From JBLKSS01 sp047607725 (GTDB lineage Bacteria > Pseudomonadota > Gammaproteobacteria > Enterobacterales > Enterobacteriaceae): a stretch of DNA of 20,985 bases. Below are positions 1 to 7,964 of the stretch, in pieces. The notes below the pieces were generated by a model that saw only the letters and a list, made by a program, of their open reading frames with translations, had not been told where the DNA came from and did not search any database. The position numbers were made by a program, and so were the translations under genes. The stretch lies in assembly GCF_047607725.1 (NCBI RefSeq), contig NZ_JBLKSS010000007.1, positions 1-20,985 on the forward strand, given 5' to 3'. The first letter of the stretch is position 1, and every line of letters begins with the position of its first letter.

Positions 1-50
1 ACCGTTCAAGCATTCAAAATAAATGAAGTGCTCCTGTGTTTTTGCAAACA

Positions 51-132
51 ATTCTGGACTGTCCAAAATAGCCATTTTTTAGAGTTCAAAGGAGTCCAGA
101 ATTGACTGCAAATTAGTCCAGAATCTTTTGCA
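51..132. repeat. Candidate transposable-element terminus with 22-bp-spaced repeats
   Basis: The 10-mer AGTCCAGAAT occurs at 93-102 and 115-124, exactly 22 bp apart. A variant, TGTCCAAAAT, lies at 60-69 and the inverted form ATTCTGGAC at 51-59. Directly to the right, coding sequence for an EAL domain begins without its own 5' part. Read from the right, the block starts with TG (TGCAAAAGATTC from 132 leftward), which suits elements with 5'-TG...CA-3' ends such as IS21 or Mu relatives. That it is a transposon end is inference from spacing and context; no transposase is visible to the left in the window. Confidence 0.4.
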
Positions 133-458
133 TCGCTACATGCCATTGACGATTTCGGCGCCGGTTACAGCAATCTCGGCTATCTGATAACGATGCCGGC
201 GGACGTTATCAAAATCGATCGTTCGCTGATAAGTAACATGACGGTGGATGCGCGTAACCGGGTGATTTTGACCTATCTGATTAAAATGCTGCATGATTTG
301 CACTATCCGGTGATCGCCGAGGGCGTCACGGAACGGACCAGGCGACGTTTGACGAAGTGGCCGCGCTGGGGTTTGATGGCGCACAGGGATTTTATATCTC
401 ACGCCCGCTGCCCCTGGCGGCGTTCGATCAGTTTATGGCGACGGTGGGGCAGCCGTAG
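133..458 (+). pseudogene. EAL-domain c-di-GMP phosphodiesterase, 3' fragment, frameshifted
   Basis: This is the C-terminal part of an EAL phosphodiesterase, a family that hydrolyses cyclic di-GMP to pGpG. The frame starting near 133 reads AIDDFGAGYSNLGYL, then VIKIDRSL and VIAEGVT, which are the DDFG, KIDR and E-G-V motifs of the catalytic barrel in the usual order. After about 337 the frame is lost. A shift of one frame restores DEVAALGFDGAQGFYISRPL and an ending at the TAG at 456-458, so about one base is missing near 335-340. The 5' two thirds, including the EAL signature, are absent; the sequence to the left looks like a transposon end. It converges on the GGDEF-EAL pseudogene, whose 3' end is only 56 bp away. 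Surely non-functional; the parent gene cannot be named. Confidence 0.85.
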
Positions 459-513
459 CGGGCCGTGCCTAACACGCCGGCCCCGATCTGAGCGCCCGGG
501 CGTGTCGCCTGCT

Positions 514-2763
514 TCAGCTTCCGCCACCGGCCGGTGACGATGCGCTGTCCACGGCGGCCAGGAGCGTCGCGATGCTCGCTTCCGACAGCGCTTTGGAGAA
601 CAACGGCCCTTGCAGTTCATTGCAGCCGACCTGCTCCAGCGCGGCGCGTTTTTCCTCACTGTCCACGCCACAGGCGGTGACCGACACGCCCATGGCGTGG
701 CCCAGGCGTATCACCGATTCGACGATGGCTGCCGCATTGTCGTCTTGTCCCATATGCTGGATGAACGACGGTCGATTTTGATTTTATCCCCCGGGAAATT
801 ATTGAGGTGCCGGATGCTGGCGTAGCGGGCGCCAAAATTTTCCACGGTGATGGTAAACCCGCTGGCCCGCAGCGCCTGCAGGATGCCGAGGGAGTAGGCG
901 TCTTGATTAAACAACACGCTTTCGTTGATGCCGAGCTCGATGCGTGACGGATCGCACTGCTGTGCTTGAAGAATCGCCGTGGCGCGCTCGACGAAGTCGG
1001 GGCTGTAAAATTGCACCGGCGTGATGCTCACCGCAATAAACCGATCCGGCCATTGTTGCGCGACCCGGCAGGATTGGGTCAACATCCATTCCCCCAGGGC
1101 AATGCTTAGCCCGCTCTCCTCGGCGACCCTCAGCAGTTGCGACGACGACAGATAGCGGTGCTGGGGGTGCTGCCAGCGCAATTGCGCCTCAAAGCCGACG
1201 ATCTGTTCTCCAGAGATGTCCACCTGCGGCAGGAAATGGAGGGTCAAGGTATCTTTGTGCTGGAGCGCGGCACGAAGATCTTCCGCCAGCGCCTCACGCG
1301 CGCGCAGCGACTCGTCCAGCGATTGCTCGAACCACTGGAATCCGTCGCGGCCGCGCGCCTTGGCGGCGTACAGGGCGATATCGGCCTTGCGTTTTAAGTC
1401 CTCTTTCTCAATAGCATCCGCCGGGGCCAGCGCGACGCCAATGCTGACCCCGATCAAAGATATCGCGTCCGCCGAGCGCGAAAGGCTGTTTGACGGCATC
1501 GATGATACGCAGACCGAGCGCCCGCACCGCCTCCCGCGCCTTGACGTCGCGTAGCAAAATCAGGAATTCATCGCCCCCGGTGCGCGCCACCATATCGCCT
1601 TCGCGTACCAAATCGCACAGCCGCGTTGCCACGGCTTTGATCAGCGCATCCCCGCCGTGATGGCCGAGACTGTCATTGACCTGCTTGAACCTATCGAGAT
1701 CCAGCGCCAGCAGCGCGATGCAGTCCGACTGGCGGGAAGTATAGGCCAGCGCCTGCGCCAGCCGGTCGTCAAGCATTGCCCGGTTGGGCAAGCCGGTCAG
1801 CACATCGTGATAGGCAACATGGAGCGCCTGCGCCTCGCTCGCCTGCAGCGCTATCAGGGTTTGGTGCTGGCGCCGCGCCGATTGCCAGATGGCGCGCATC
1901 ATCCAGGCGATCACCCCGAACAGCAAGATTGCCAGCGGGGGAATCACGGGCCAGATAGCCCGCAGCACCTCGGCGCCAGGATGCTGCGACCGCCAGCGGA
2001 GGGTGCTGACCGTTTGTCCCTGCGGGTCGACCAACGTCAGGGCGGTCTCGCGGCGGCTGGGAGGATTGTCGCTGAAGCTGAGGGGATTAAGCAGGTGGCG
2101 ATTGCTCAAATCGTTTATAAAAGCCGCGTCCAGCGGTACCACGCTGAGCAGATAAAACACCGGGCCGGTACCGCCTGCCGGTGGCCGCACCGGGCTTACG
2201 GCTATCACCGCGGGTTGGCCAGCGATACGGGCAAAGACGGCAAAGCCGCGGGGCACAAGCCGACGGGTCGGCGTCAGACTGACGTGATTATCGCGCGCCG
2301 CCAGCGGGGCATTCTCAGGCCGGCGGGAGGCGGCATCAATGAGCCTCGCCGCCTGCGGCAGCAACGGCACTAGCACCTGGGGCGAGACCGACCGGCCATC
2401 TATCGCGGCGTAGATCCCCTGCCGGCGGGCGTTGAGCAGGTAAACCTGCTGATGGTGAAATACCGTAAACAGCCAGCCGCCGACATTTTCGTCCAGCCTG
2501 GGCCGGATGAGTTGCGCGTACAGCGGCGGCCAGGCGGTGATGCTGTACTGTTGAACCGCCAGTTCGTGCAGGTGATGGGCGACGGACGCGCGCACCGTTT
2601 TCTGTTCACGCCGGACGACATTTGTGTTGATTTGCCGGGAGGTGAGCCACAGGCTGGCCGCCGCGGCGCTAAGCGTCAGAAGTAACACCAGCAGTAAGGG
2701 GAACGAGACATTTTTGAAAAAAGTGCGCTGGAATCCCTCGGGTAAAGCCATACGATTATTCAA
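514..2763 (-). pseudogene. Membrane GGDEF-EAL cyclic-di-GMP protein with two frameshifts
   Basis: The gene reads leftward from 2763. It has an N-terminal membrane segment (about residues 18-40), a periplasmic sensor-like region of about 230 residues (CHASE4-like by layout), a second membrane segment (about 270-292), then GGDEF and EAL domains. The GGDEF half keeps ARTGGDEF and a well-placed RxxD inhibitory site (REGD five residues before GGDEF). The EAL half is degenerate: EAQ replaces EAL, ENFGARY replaces DDFGTGY, and ACGV replaces AEGV. If ever translated it would be a better cyclase than phosphodiesterase. One extra base near 1455 (in the segment for DIF/IGVSIGV) ends the first frame at 1408. 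A second lesion near 766, probably one missing T in the codon after KIDRR, ends the middle frame at 711. The third frame carries the C-terminus to 514. The frames are contiguous and in order, so this is one broken gene, not three. Confidence 0.9.
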
Positions 2764-2907
2764 CAGTCAATGTTTCCTATCGCGCCGCCGCGGGCGCAGG
2801 TCGTGGTAGTGTCATTCAATAGGCTAGAAAAAGGTGGTCGTTTAAGCAAGTTTTGTTCGCCCGCGGCGGGTGCCGCGAGCCTGAGCCGGCGCAAGGATAC
2901 CCGGCCG

Positions 2908-3711
2908 TCAATCGGGCCAGTAGCGCCGCGACCAGCGCCGCGCGTGGGGGCTATGGCGCCAGGGCGTCATCAGATGCTCCAGCGCCAGCACCATCAGGAA
3001 GCTGACCACGCCCAGCAGAGCCAGAAAGGCGATGGCGGCAAAGGTGCCGGCGGTGTTCAATCGGGAGTTGGCCTGCAGCAAATAGGCGCCCAGCCCGCCG
3101 CTGGTGGAGGCAGTCCATTCGCCTATCACCGCACCGGTCACGCTGAAAGTCGCGGAGAGCTTCAGGGCGGAAAACAGCGGCGTGTAGGTGGCCGGCAGTT
3201 TGACATGGCGAAAAATGCCGAGCCGGCTGCCGCCCATGGACCGCACCAAATTCAGCATATCCCGATCGACGGAATGCAGCCCGTCGAGCACATTGACTAC
3301 CACCGGGAAAAACACCACCAGCGCGACGATGACCAACTTGGGCACCAGGCCGAACCCCAGCCAGATGGTCAAGGCCGCCGAAATGGCGATAACCGGCACC
3401 GCCTGACTGGCGATAAGAATTGGATACAATACGCTCCTTACCCAGGGCAGGGCATCCATTACCACCGCGAAGGTGAAACCTGCGCCGGCGCCCAGCACGA
3501 AGCCCAGCAAAAAAGTGAGAAAGGTTTGCCGGAAACCTGCCAGTAGCACTGGCAAATCAGCCAGAATATGGGCCCAGGTCAGCGCCGGCGAGGGCAGAAC
3601 ATACGGCGGGATCGCCCACTGCTGGACCGCAGCGGCCCAGATGGCGATGACCAGCAGCAGGGCGAGGATCGGTCCGCCCACCGCCAACAGCCATTTAGGC
3701 AGGGTTTTCAT
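2908..3711 (-). CDS. ABC transporter inner-membrane permease, ThiX/SsuC/TauC-type
   Basis: This intact 267-residue protein is a permease of the nitrate/taurine/hydroxymethylpyrimidine class of importers. It has a hydrophobic N-terminal segment (about residues 8-30), the family's VLPSP sequence near residue 40, and five or six membrane segments. It carries a clear EAA coupling loop (VRSMGGSRLGIFRHVKLPA, about residues 155-173) that would dock on the ATPase. The start at 3711 lies inside the end of the ATPase gene (17 bp overlap), which implies translational coupling in one operon. By family resemblance the best guess for substrate is a thiamine precursor (ThiXYZ type), but sulfonate or riboflavin relatives cannot be excluded. 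No periplasmic binding protein is next to it, so its partner must be elsewhere or lost. Confidence 0.85.
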   Translation of the reverse strand: MKTLPKWLLAVGGPILALLLVIAIWAAAVQQWAIPPYVLPSPALTWAHILADLPVLLAGFRQTFLTFLLGFVLGAGAGFTFAVVMDALPWVRSVLYPILIASQAVPVIAISAALTIWLGFGLVPKLVIVALVVFFPVVVNVLDGLHSVDRDMLNLVRSMGGSRLGIFRHVKLPATYTPLFSALKLSATFSVTGAVIGEWTASTSGGLGAYLLQANSRLNTAGTFAAIAFLALLGVVSFLMVLALEHLMTPWRHSPHARRWSRRYWPD

Positions 3712-4480
3712 GCTCTACAGACTCCGTGGTCGCGTCGTGATAAATCAAAGAGAGGATCTGCCCTTTCAGCGCGATAAAGCGCGGGTCGGTCAGCGTGGCG
3801 AGCGTGCGTGGCCGGGGGACCGGGACCGGTAAGATGGCGCGGATGCGCCCCGGGCGTGGCGTCATCACCACTACCCGATCCGCAAGCATAATGGCTTCGT
3901 CAATGTCATGGGTGATAAACACCACCGTCCGGCGCTGTTCCGACCACACCTGCAACAGCCATTGCTGCATAGTGAGGCGGGTTTGCGAATCCAAGGCGCC
4001 GAACGGCTCATCGAGCAGCATAATATCGTGCTGCATCGCCAGAGTGCGCATCAGCGCCACCCGCTGGCGCATGCCGCCGGACAGTGCGGTGGGGTAGTGA
4101 TTGATAAACTCCCCCAGGCCGTAGCGTCTGGCCAGCGCCACGCCCTGCGTGCGCTGCGCCCGGCTGGCGCCGCCGTTGATAACCGCGCCCAGCACAATAT
4201 TGTCGATGACCGTCTTCCACGGCAACAGTAAATCTTTTTGCAGCATATAGCCAACGTGGCCGCTGCTGCCGGTCACGTCGCGGCCGTCGATCAGGATTTG
4301 GCCGCTGTCCGGGGCCAATACGCCCGAAATGACATTGAACAATGTACTTTTGCCGCAGCCGGAGGGACCGACTAAGCAAATAAATTCCCCTTGCCGCACT
4401 TCCAGATCCGTCGGCGCCAGCGCGGTGAGTGCGCCGAAACTGCGGCAAACCTGGCGTAACGCTAATTTCACGGCGGACAT
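3695..4480 (-). CDS. ABC transporter ATPase, ThiZ/SsuB/TauB-type
   Basis: This is the intact ATP-hydrolysing subunit for the permease immediately downstream. Visible motifs in order are Walker A GPSGCGKST, the Q-loop stretch LQKDLLLPW, the signature LSGGMRQRVA, Walker B IMLLDEPFGALD and the switch histidine in FITHDIDEA. I chose the start at 4480 (protein beginning MSAVKLALRQ, 261 residues) because AAGGGG lies about 8 bases upstream of it. An in-frame ATG at 4510 would add ten residues and has a weaker ribosome site. The LQKDLLLPWKTV motif resembles ATPases of hydroxymethylpyrimidine (ThiZ) transport. That functional label is inference; the importer class is certain. A strong hairpin and a possible promoter lie upstream. 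Confidence 0.88.
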   Translation of the reverse strand: MSAVKLALRQVCRSFGALTALAPTDLEVRQGEFICLVGPSGCGKSTLFNVISGVLAPDSGQILIDGRDVTGSSGHVGYMLQKDLLLPWKTVIDNIVLGAVINGGASRAQRTQGVALARRYGLGEFINHYPTALSGGMRQRVALMRTLAMQHDIMLLDEPFGALDSQTRLTMQQWLLQVWSEQRRTVVFITHDIDEAIMLADRVVVMTPRPGRIRAILPVPVPRPRTLATLTDPRFIALKGQILSLIYHDATTESVEHENPA

Positions 4481-4535
4481 CAGCAGCCCCTTTATGTTAA
4501 GCCTCGGCAAAAAGTTCCGGCGCCAAAGGTCTGTT

Positions 4536-4562
4536 GGGCGCCGGCAATCAGCGCCGGCGCCC
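4536..4562. repeat. Strong GC hairpin in the ABC operon leader
   Basis: GGGCGCCGGC (4536-4545) and GCCGGCGCCC (4553-4562) form a perfect 10-bp stem with a 7-base loop, just upstream of the ATPase start. No T-run follows on either strand, so it is not a standard intrinsic terminator. GGCGCC occurs four times between 4519 and 4635, making this a cluster of related palindromes. A role in mRNA stability or start-site masking is possible but unproven. I looked for thiamine pyrophosphate riboswitch core sequences in the leader and did not find them. Confidence 0.7.
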
Positions 4563-4643
4563 AGGATATGTTTAGCGCCGAAACTCAGTACCGGCGCTGC
4601 GGGTCTGCCAAGGGCCGGTCACTAAATCCGGCGCCGAATGCAT

Positions 4644-4699
4644 TTTGGCGCGCCGGTGGTATATGCCCTTATTCCATTTTTGTTAAATGGCGCGCCAAA
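4644..4699. promoter_or_regulatory. Long inverted repeat, candidate operator around a promoter
   Basis: TTTGGCGCGCC (4644-4654) is repeated in perfect inverted form, GGCGCGCCAAA (4689-4699). Each arm holds the palindrome GGCGCGCC, with centres 42 bp apart, about four helical turns. The putative minus-strand promoter lies exactly between the arms. That geometry suits a dimeric regulator binding both flanks, but no regulator is known here and the role is inference. Confidence 0.45.
4658..4686 (-). promoter_or_regulatory. Putative sigma-70 promoter for the ABC operon
   Basis: On the minus strand, TTAACA (4686-4681) and TATACC (4663-4658) are separated by 17 bases, matching the -35 and -10 elements at 5 of 6 and 4 of 6 positions. 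Transcription would start near 4651 and run through a leader of about 170 nt into the ATPase gene at 4480. Confidence 0.4.
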
Positions 4700-5327
4700 T
4701 TGCAAAGTGCGATCTATGGCAAGCGCATCAAATTGCACGGAATAGCCGCCGGACCGCTGCTGGACGGCAAGCAGGGTGCTCGCGCCGGCTATCCCTCACG
4801 GCGCCTGCAGGGGTAGTGACGGCGTCCTGCTGCTCAGCATTCATTGTGTCAGACAGGTTTTTCAACGCAACAGCCCCAGATAGACTTCCACGTCACGGCG
4901 TGGACAGGATCTAGCGCCTTTGCAGGTCAGCCGGACGTCGCGTCTCAGCGGGCGCGGCGGCTAACGGGCGGCGCACGTTAGCCGGGGCGGCGATTGCACT
5001 TGCGCCGCGTTGACTTATAATGTCGCACGGCGTTTCCTTTGTCACGGTCTGCGCCTACGAACCGTTAGCGTTTACCGCTTTTGTCACTGGGTTGACATTC
5101 TATCAGAAATTGGCGCGTCGCTGGACGTTGACCCCCTGAAGGTGTCATGCAATGAGAGGTGCCGTCCCGGCGCCCGCGTGTTATCATGGGCAACAGCGAC
5201 GCCCTCACTTTTCATCACCTTTGATGTGATTGCCCGGTTGTGTCCTAGCGGAGCTTAATGTCGCGCGCATGTTCCCTTGTCCGGCCATTTCGTCGCAATC
5301 AATGCTTAACCACCAGCAGGAGAAAAA
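4700..5327. other. Gene-free stretch upstream of hemB
   Basis: No convincing gene is visible on either strand; the short open frames have no family resemblance. A perfect 9-bp inverted repeat, CGGCTAACG (4958-4966) with CGTTAGCCG (4976-4984), sits just before the candidate promoter at 4994-5021. A consensus TTGACA occurs at 5092-5097 without a good -10 element behind it. The stretch is long for a hemB leader and may hold an eroded gene. Confidence 0.6.
4994..5021 (+). promoter_or_regulatory. Candidate promoter upstream of hemB
   Basis: A perfect TATAAT (5016-5021) is preceded 16 bases earlier by TTGCAC (4994-4999), a weak -35 element. It would give a leader of about 300 nt to hemB, so a nearer promoter may also exist. 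Confidence 0.35.
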
Positions 5328-6302
5328 ATGTCCAGTGTTTATCCCGTTTCACGCCCGCGCCGTTTGCGCCGCACCCCTGCTTTGCGCACTTTGTTCCAGG
5401 AAACCGAGGTGCAGTTAAGCTCTCTGGTGCTGCCGATATTCGTCGAGGAGGAGGTCAACGACTATGTGCCGGTGTCCGCCATGCCGGGCGTGGTCAGAAT
5501 ACCGGAAGCGCGTTTGGGCTTTGAAATCGAGCGCTATGCCAAAGCCGGCATTCAATCCGTCATGACCTTCGGCATCTCCCATCATCTGGATGAGGTCGGC
5601 AGCGATACCTGGCATGAAAATGGATTGGTCGCGCGGATGGCGCGCATTTGTAAAGAGACGGTGCCGGAGATGATCGTGATGTCCGACACCTGCTTTTGCG
5701 AATACACCACCCACGGTCATTGCGGCGTTGTGCACGATAACGGGGTCGACAACGACGCTACGCTTGTAAATTTGGGGCGTCAGGCGGTGGTGGCGGCGCG
5801 CGCCGGGGCGGATTTTATCGCCCCCTCGGCTGCGATGGACGGGCAGGTCCAGGCGATACGTGCCGCCCTTGACGGCGCCGGCTTCACCGACACCGCGATC
5901 ATGGCGTATTCCACCAAGTTTGCCTCGGCATTTTATGGCCCGTTCCGCGAAGCCGGCGGTACCGCCTTAAAGGGCAACCGCAAAAGCTATCAAATGAACC
6001 CGATGAACCGCCGCGAAGCGATTCACGAGTCGCTGCAAGACGAGCAGGAGGGGGCCGATGCGCTGATGGTGAAGCCGGCCGGCGCGTTTTTGGACACTAT
6101 CCGTGATATCCGCGAGGCAACCCATTTGCCGCTCGCGGCGTATCAGGTGAGCGGCGAATACGCGATGATAAAATTCGCCGCCGCCGCCGCCGCCATTGAC
6201 GAACGGCAAATCGTGCGTGAAACCCTGGGCGCCATCAAGCGCGCGGGGGCAGATATTATCCTCAGTTATTTCGCCATGGATATTGCCGAACAGGGTTTTT
6301 GA
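5328..6302 (+). CDS. hemB: Delta-aminolevulinic acid dehydratase (porphobilinogen synthase)
   Basis: HemB joins two 5-aminolevulinate molecules into porphobilinogen, the first shared pyrrole step of haem and sirohaem synthesis, in the cytosol as a homo-octamer. The 324-residue frame has the usual enterobacterial length and no lesion. The zinc-binding cysteines are present in SDTCFCEYTTHGHCG (Cys122, Cys124, Cys132). Both active-site lysines are there: Lys197 in YSTKFAS and Lys249 in MVKPAG, the latter forming the Schiff base with substrate. AGGAG lies 7 bases before the ATG. It stands alone between a gene-poor stretch and the pilus cluster. Its integrity among broken neighbours fits selection to keep haem synthesis. 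Confidence 0.98.
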   Translation: MSSVYPVSRPRRLRRTPALRTLFQETEVQLSSLVLPIFVEEEVNDYVPVSAMPGVVRIPEARLGFEIERYAKAGIQSVMTFGISHHLDEVGSDTWHENGLVARMARICKETVPEMIVMSDTCFCEYTTHGHCGVVHDNGVDNDATLVNLGRQAVVAARAGADFIAPSAAMDGQVQAIRAALDGAGFTDTAIMAYSTKFASAFYGPFREAGGTALKGNRKSYQMNPMNRREAIHESLQDEQEGADALMVKPAGAFLDTIRDIREATHLPLAAYQVSGEYAMIKFAAAAAAIDERQIVRETLGAIKRAGADIILSYFAMDIAEQGF

Positions 6303-6764
6303 TTGGCGGCGCCCGGCGCGGCTGTGCGCTAGCAGGCGGGTCACAGCGTTGTAGGAGGCGGGCGTTTATGCGGTGCCATAAGGGTCATGGAGCGCCAGGC
6401 GCGAACAATGACGGCGCAAACAGATTGGCAGCGGGAGGAGAGGGCGGGTGACGCCGCCCGCCGGTGAAAACGCCGCTCGGCAGCGGCTCAGCGCGACGAC
6501 ATTTTCGCTCAGGCGAGCGTCGGCGGCGGCATCACCAGGGTAGTTTGGTGCTGACGCTACCCAAATTGAAAAAATACGTCCCATGTCTTGCTCAATGGAC
6601 AAACTCTGCTTAAATAAACCTGTGTCATTTGACAATGACCCAGCGATTATTACTATCCTAAACCGGTTGCGCCCGTTTTTTTGCGCGTAACGACGCGTTG
6701 TGCGTCTTCTTTATTTTCCACCAGGCGAAAAGCATCGTTCAGTTCATCATTTCCGAGGATGATT
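6303..6764. other. Intergenic region between hemB and the pilus cluster
   Basis: There is no supported gene. A short GC inverted repeat lies around 6442-6462 (GGCGGG facing CCCGCC) without a T-run. The AT-rich second half carries the probable pilus promoter at 6629-6656. Confidence 0.6.
6629..6656 (+). promoter_or_regulatory. Putative sigma-70 promoter of the pilus cluster
   Basis: A perfect TTGACA (6629-6634) is followed after 16 bases by TACTAT (6651-6656). Initiation would be near 6663, about 100 nt before the first subunit gene. Confidence 0.5.
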
Positions 6765-7340
6765 ATGACTAAGACTCTTTTGGCTGTCGGCTGTCTGGCC
6801 GGCGTTTTCTGCTGTTATTCCGCGCGGGCCGCGGAAGCCGCGGGTACGATTAACGCGACGCTTACCCTGACCAATGGCTGCTTGATCAACGACGATCCCG
6901 CCACGACCAACGCCAATTTCGGCAACCTGGATTTTGGTACCCATGCCGCGACTTTCGATACTTTGGAGGCGACGATGAGCGGCGCCATCGGCGACGGTAT
7001 TCGTGTACGCTGCTCCGACGGCGCCGCGTCCTACATCGTTCAGATCACCGGCAGCAGCAATCCCGCGCCGTCCAATACCCCCTATGGCACCGTAACCGCC
7101 AACGCACATAACATGACGTTGACGACCGATCCGACGCAGGCGGTGGCGTATACCCTGTATAACGACGCCGGCTTTACCTCCGCTATCGCCAACGGGACCA
7201 ACTTGACCGCCGCTTCGAATTCGGATCCGGTCAACGGCGAAATTTATCCGATTTATGGCCGCATTACCGGCGGAGGAAACAGCACTAATATTCCCGCCGG
7301 GACCTATGCAGATGTGATAAACGTCCAGATCACCTACTAA
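6765..7340 (+). CDS. Csu-type pilus major subunit (spore coat U domain)
   Basis: This is a secreted subunit of an archaic chaperone-usher pilus, similar in type to CsuA/B of Acinetobacter Csu pili. The start at 6765 is preferred because GAGG lies 6 bases upstream; an in-frame ATG at 6759 is too close to that site. A signal peptide is clear: a lysine near the N-terminus, a hydrophobic core LLAVGCLAGVF, and cleavage near ARAAEA. The mature part begins with ATLTLTNGCLINDD, whose Cys pairs with a later one in RCSDGA, as in SCPU domains. It ends with the donor-like strand AGTYADVINVQITY. It is intact, 191 residues, and first in a cluster with a second subunit, a chaperone and an usher that are all damaged, so assembly should not be possible. 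Confidence 0.85.
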   Translation: MTKTLLAVGCLAGVFCCYSARAAEAAGTINATLTLTNGCLINDDPATTNANFGNLDFGTHAATFDTLEATMSGAIGDGIRVRCSDGAASYIVQITGSSNPAPSNTPYGTVTANAHNMTLTTDPTQAVAYTLYNDAGFTSAIANGTNLTAASNSDPVNGEIYPIYGRITGGGNSTNIPAGTYADVINVQITY

Positions 7341-7392
7341 ATTTTGCGCCAGGGAGAAGGGCGAGAGCGAACAACCAGGGGGCGGCGGGCCG

Positions 7393-7885
7393 ATGCGTCC
7401 GGGGGCTGCTCCTTGCCGATTTGGTGACTTTTCAGGCAGCGGCGCTGCCCAACCAAAGCTTTCAGGTGACGGCGACCGTGGTCGACGGCTGCTTGATAAC
7501 CGGCGGCCCCGCCATCGGCAAGCTGGATTTCGGTAGCCATGCCGGTAGCGACAGACAGCGTTTTACCGCCGTCATGGTGCAGAATACGGCGTTCACGCTG
7601 GCCTGCACGCCGGGCACCACGTTGACACTGCGCATTGATGGCGGCAGCCATTACACCAACCAGCGTAATTTACAGCGCGTCGGCGGCACCATGCTTATTG
7701 GCTATCAGCTTTATCGCGATGCGGGTCTCACGTCCACCGGCGCTATTCCGGTGGGGCAAAACGTGCCGCTGACCTATAGCGATGCCAATCATATTGTTCT
7801 GCCGGTCTATGGTGCGCTGCAATCACCGGGTATGTCGCCGGCGGGGACCTATACCGATACCCTGACGGTCACGATGTCATGGTAG
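7393..7885 (+). pseudogene. Second Csu-type pilus subunit, signal peptide out of frame
   Basis: The frame from 7421 encodes a spore-coat-U domain: TATVVDGCLITGGPAIGKLDFG early, a second Cys in TLACTPG, and an ending PAGTYTDTLTVTMSW. It parallels the upstream subunit in layout. In this frame the only starts are TTG (7421) and GTG (7424), which leave no signal peptide. An ATG at 7393 reads into the right frame if one G is removed from the GGGGG run at 7401-7405. The result begins MRPGLLLADLVTFQAAA, a normal secretion signal. I infer a homopolymer insertion that uncouples export from the mature domain. A sequencing error in the G-run is the main alternative, in which case the gene would be intact. 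Confidence 0.65.
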
Positions 7886-7964
7886 CGTGCGCCGCGCGCC
7901 GACAGGGCGAAGGCGGGTAACTGCCGGCGAGGGAGCCGGCGGCAGTATTAAAAGGCAGTGAATA

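Noticed and set aside
1657..2373. Long plus-strand open frame opposite the GGDEF-EAL gene
   Set aside because: It has no family resemblance and lies wholly antisense to a clear sensor-GGDEF coding region; GC-rich codon use explains it.
2770..3546. 258-codon plus-strand open frame opposite the ABC permease
   Set aside because: Low-complexity Gln/His/Gly/Arg-rich translation that mirrors the hydrophobic permease on the other strand, a typical shadow.
4511..4654. Possible thiamine pyrophosphate riboswitch in the leader of the ThiX/ThiZ-like operon
   Set aside because: The conserved core elements (CTGAGA and the CTGATCTGGATAATGCCAGC-like segment) are absent; the leader consists of GC palindromes.
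4568..4914. Remnant of a substrate-binding protein (ThiY-like) upstream of the ABC ATPase
   Set aside because: I looked on both strands for signal peptide and binding-protein landmarks and saw none; the translations are not convincing.
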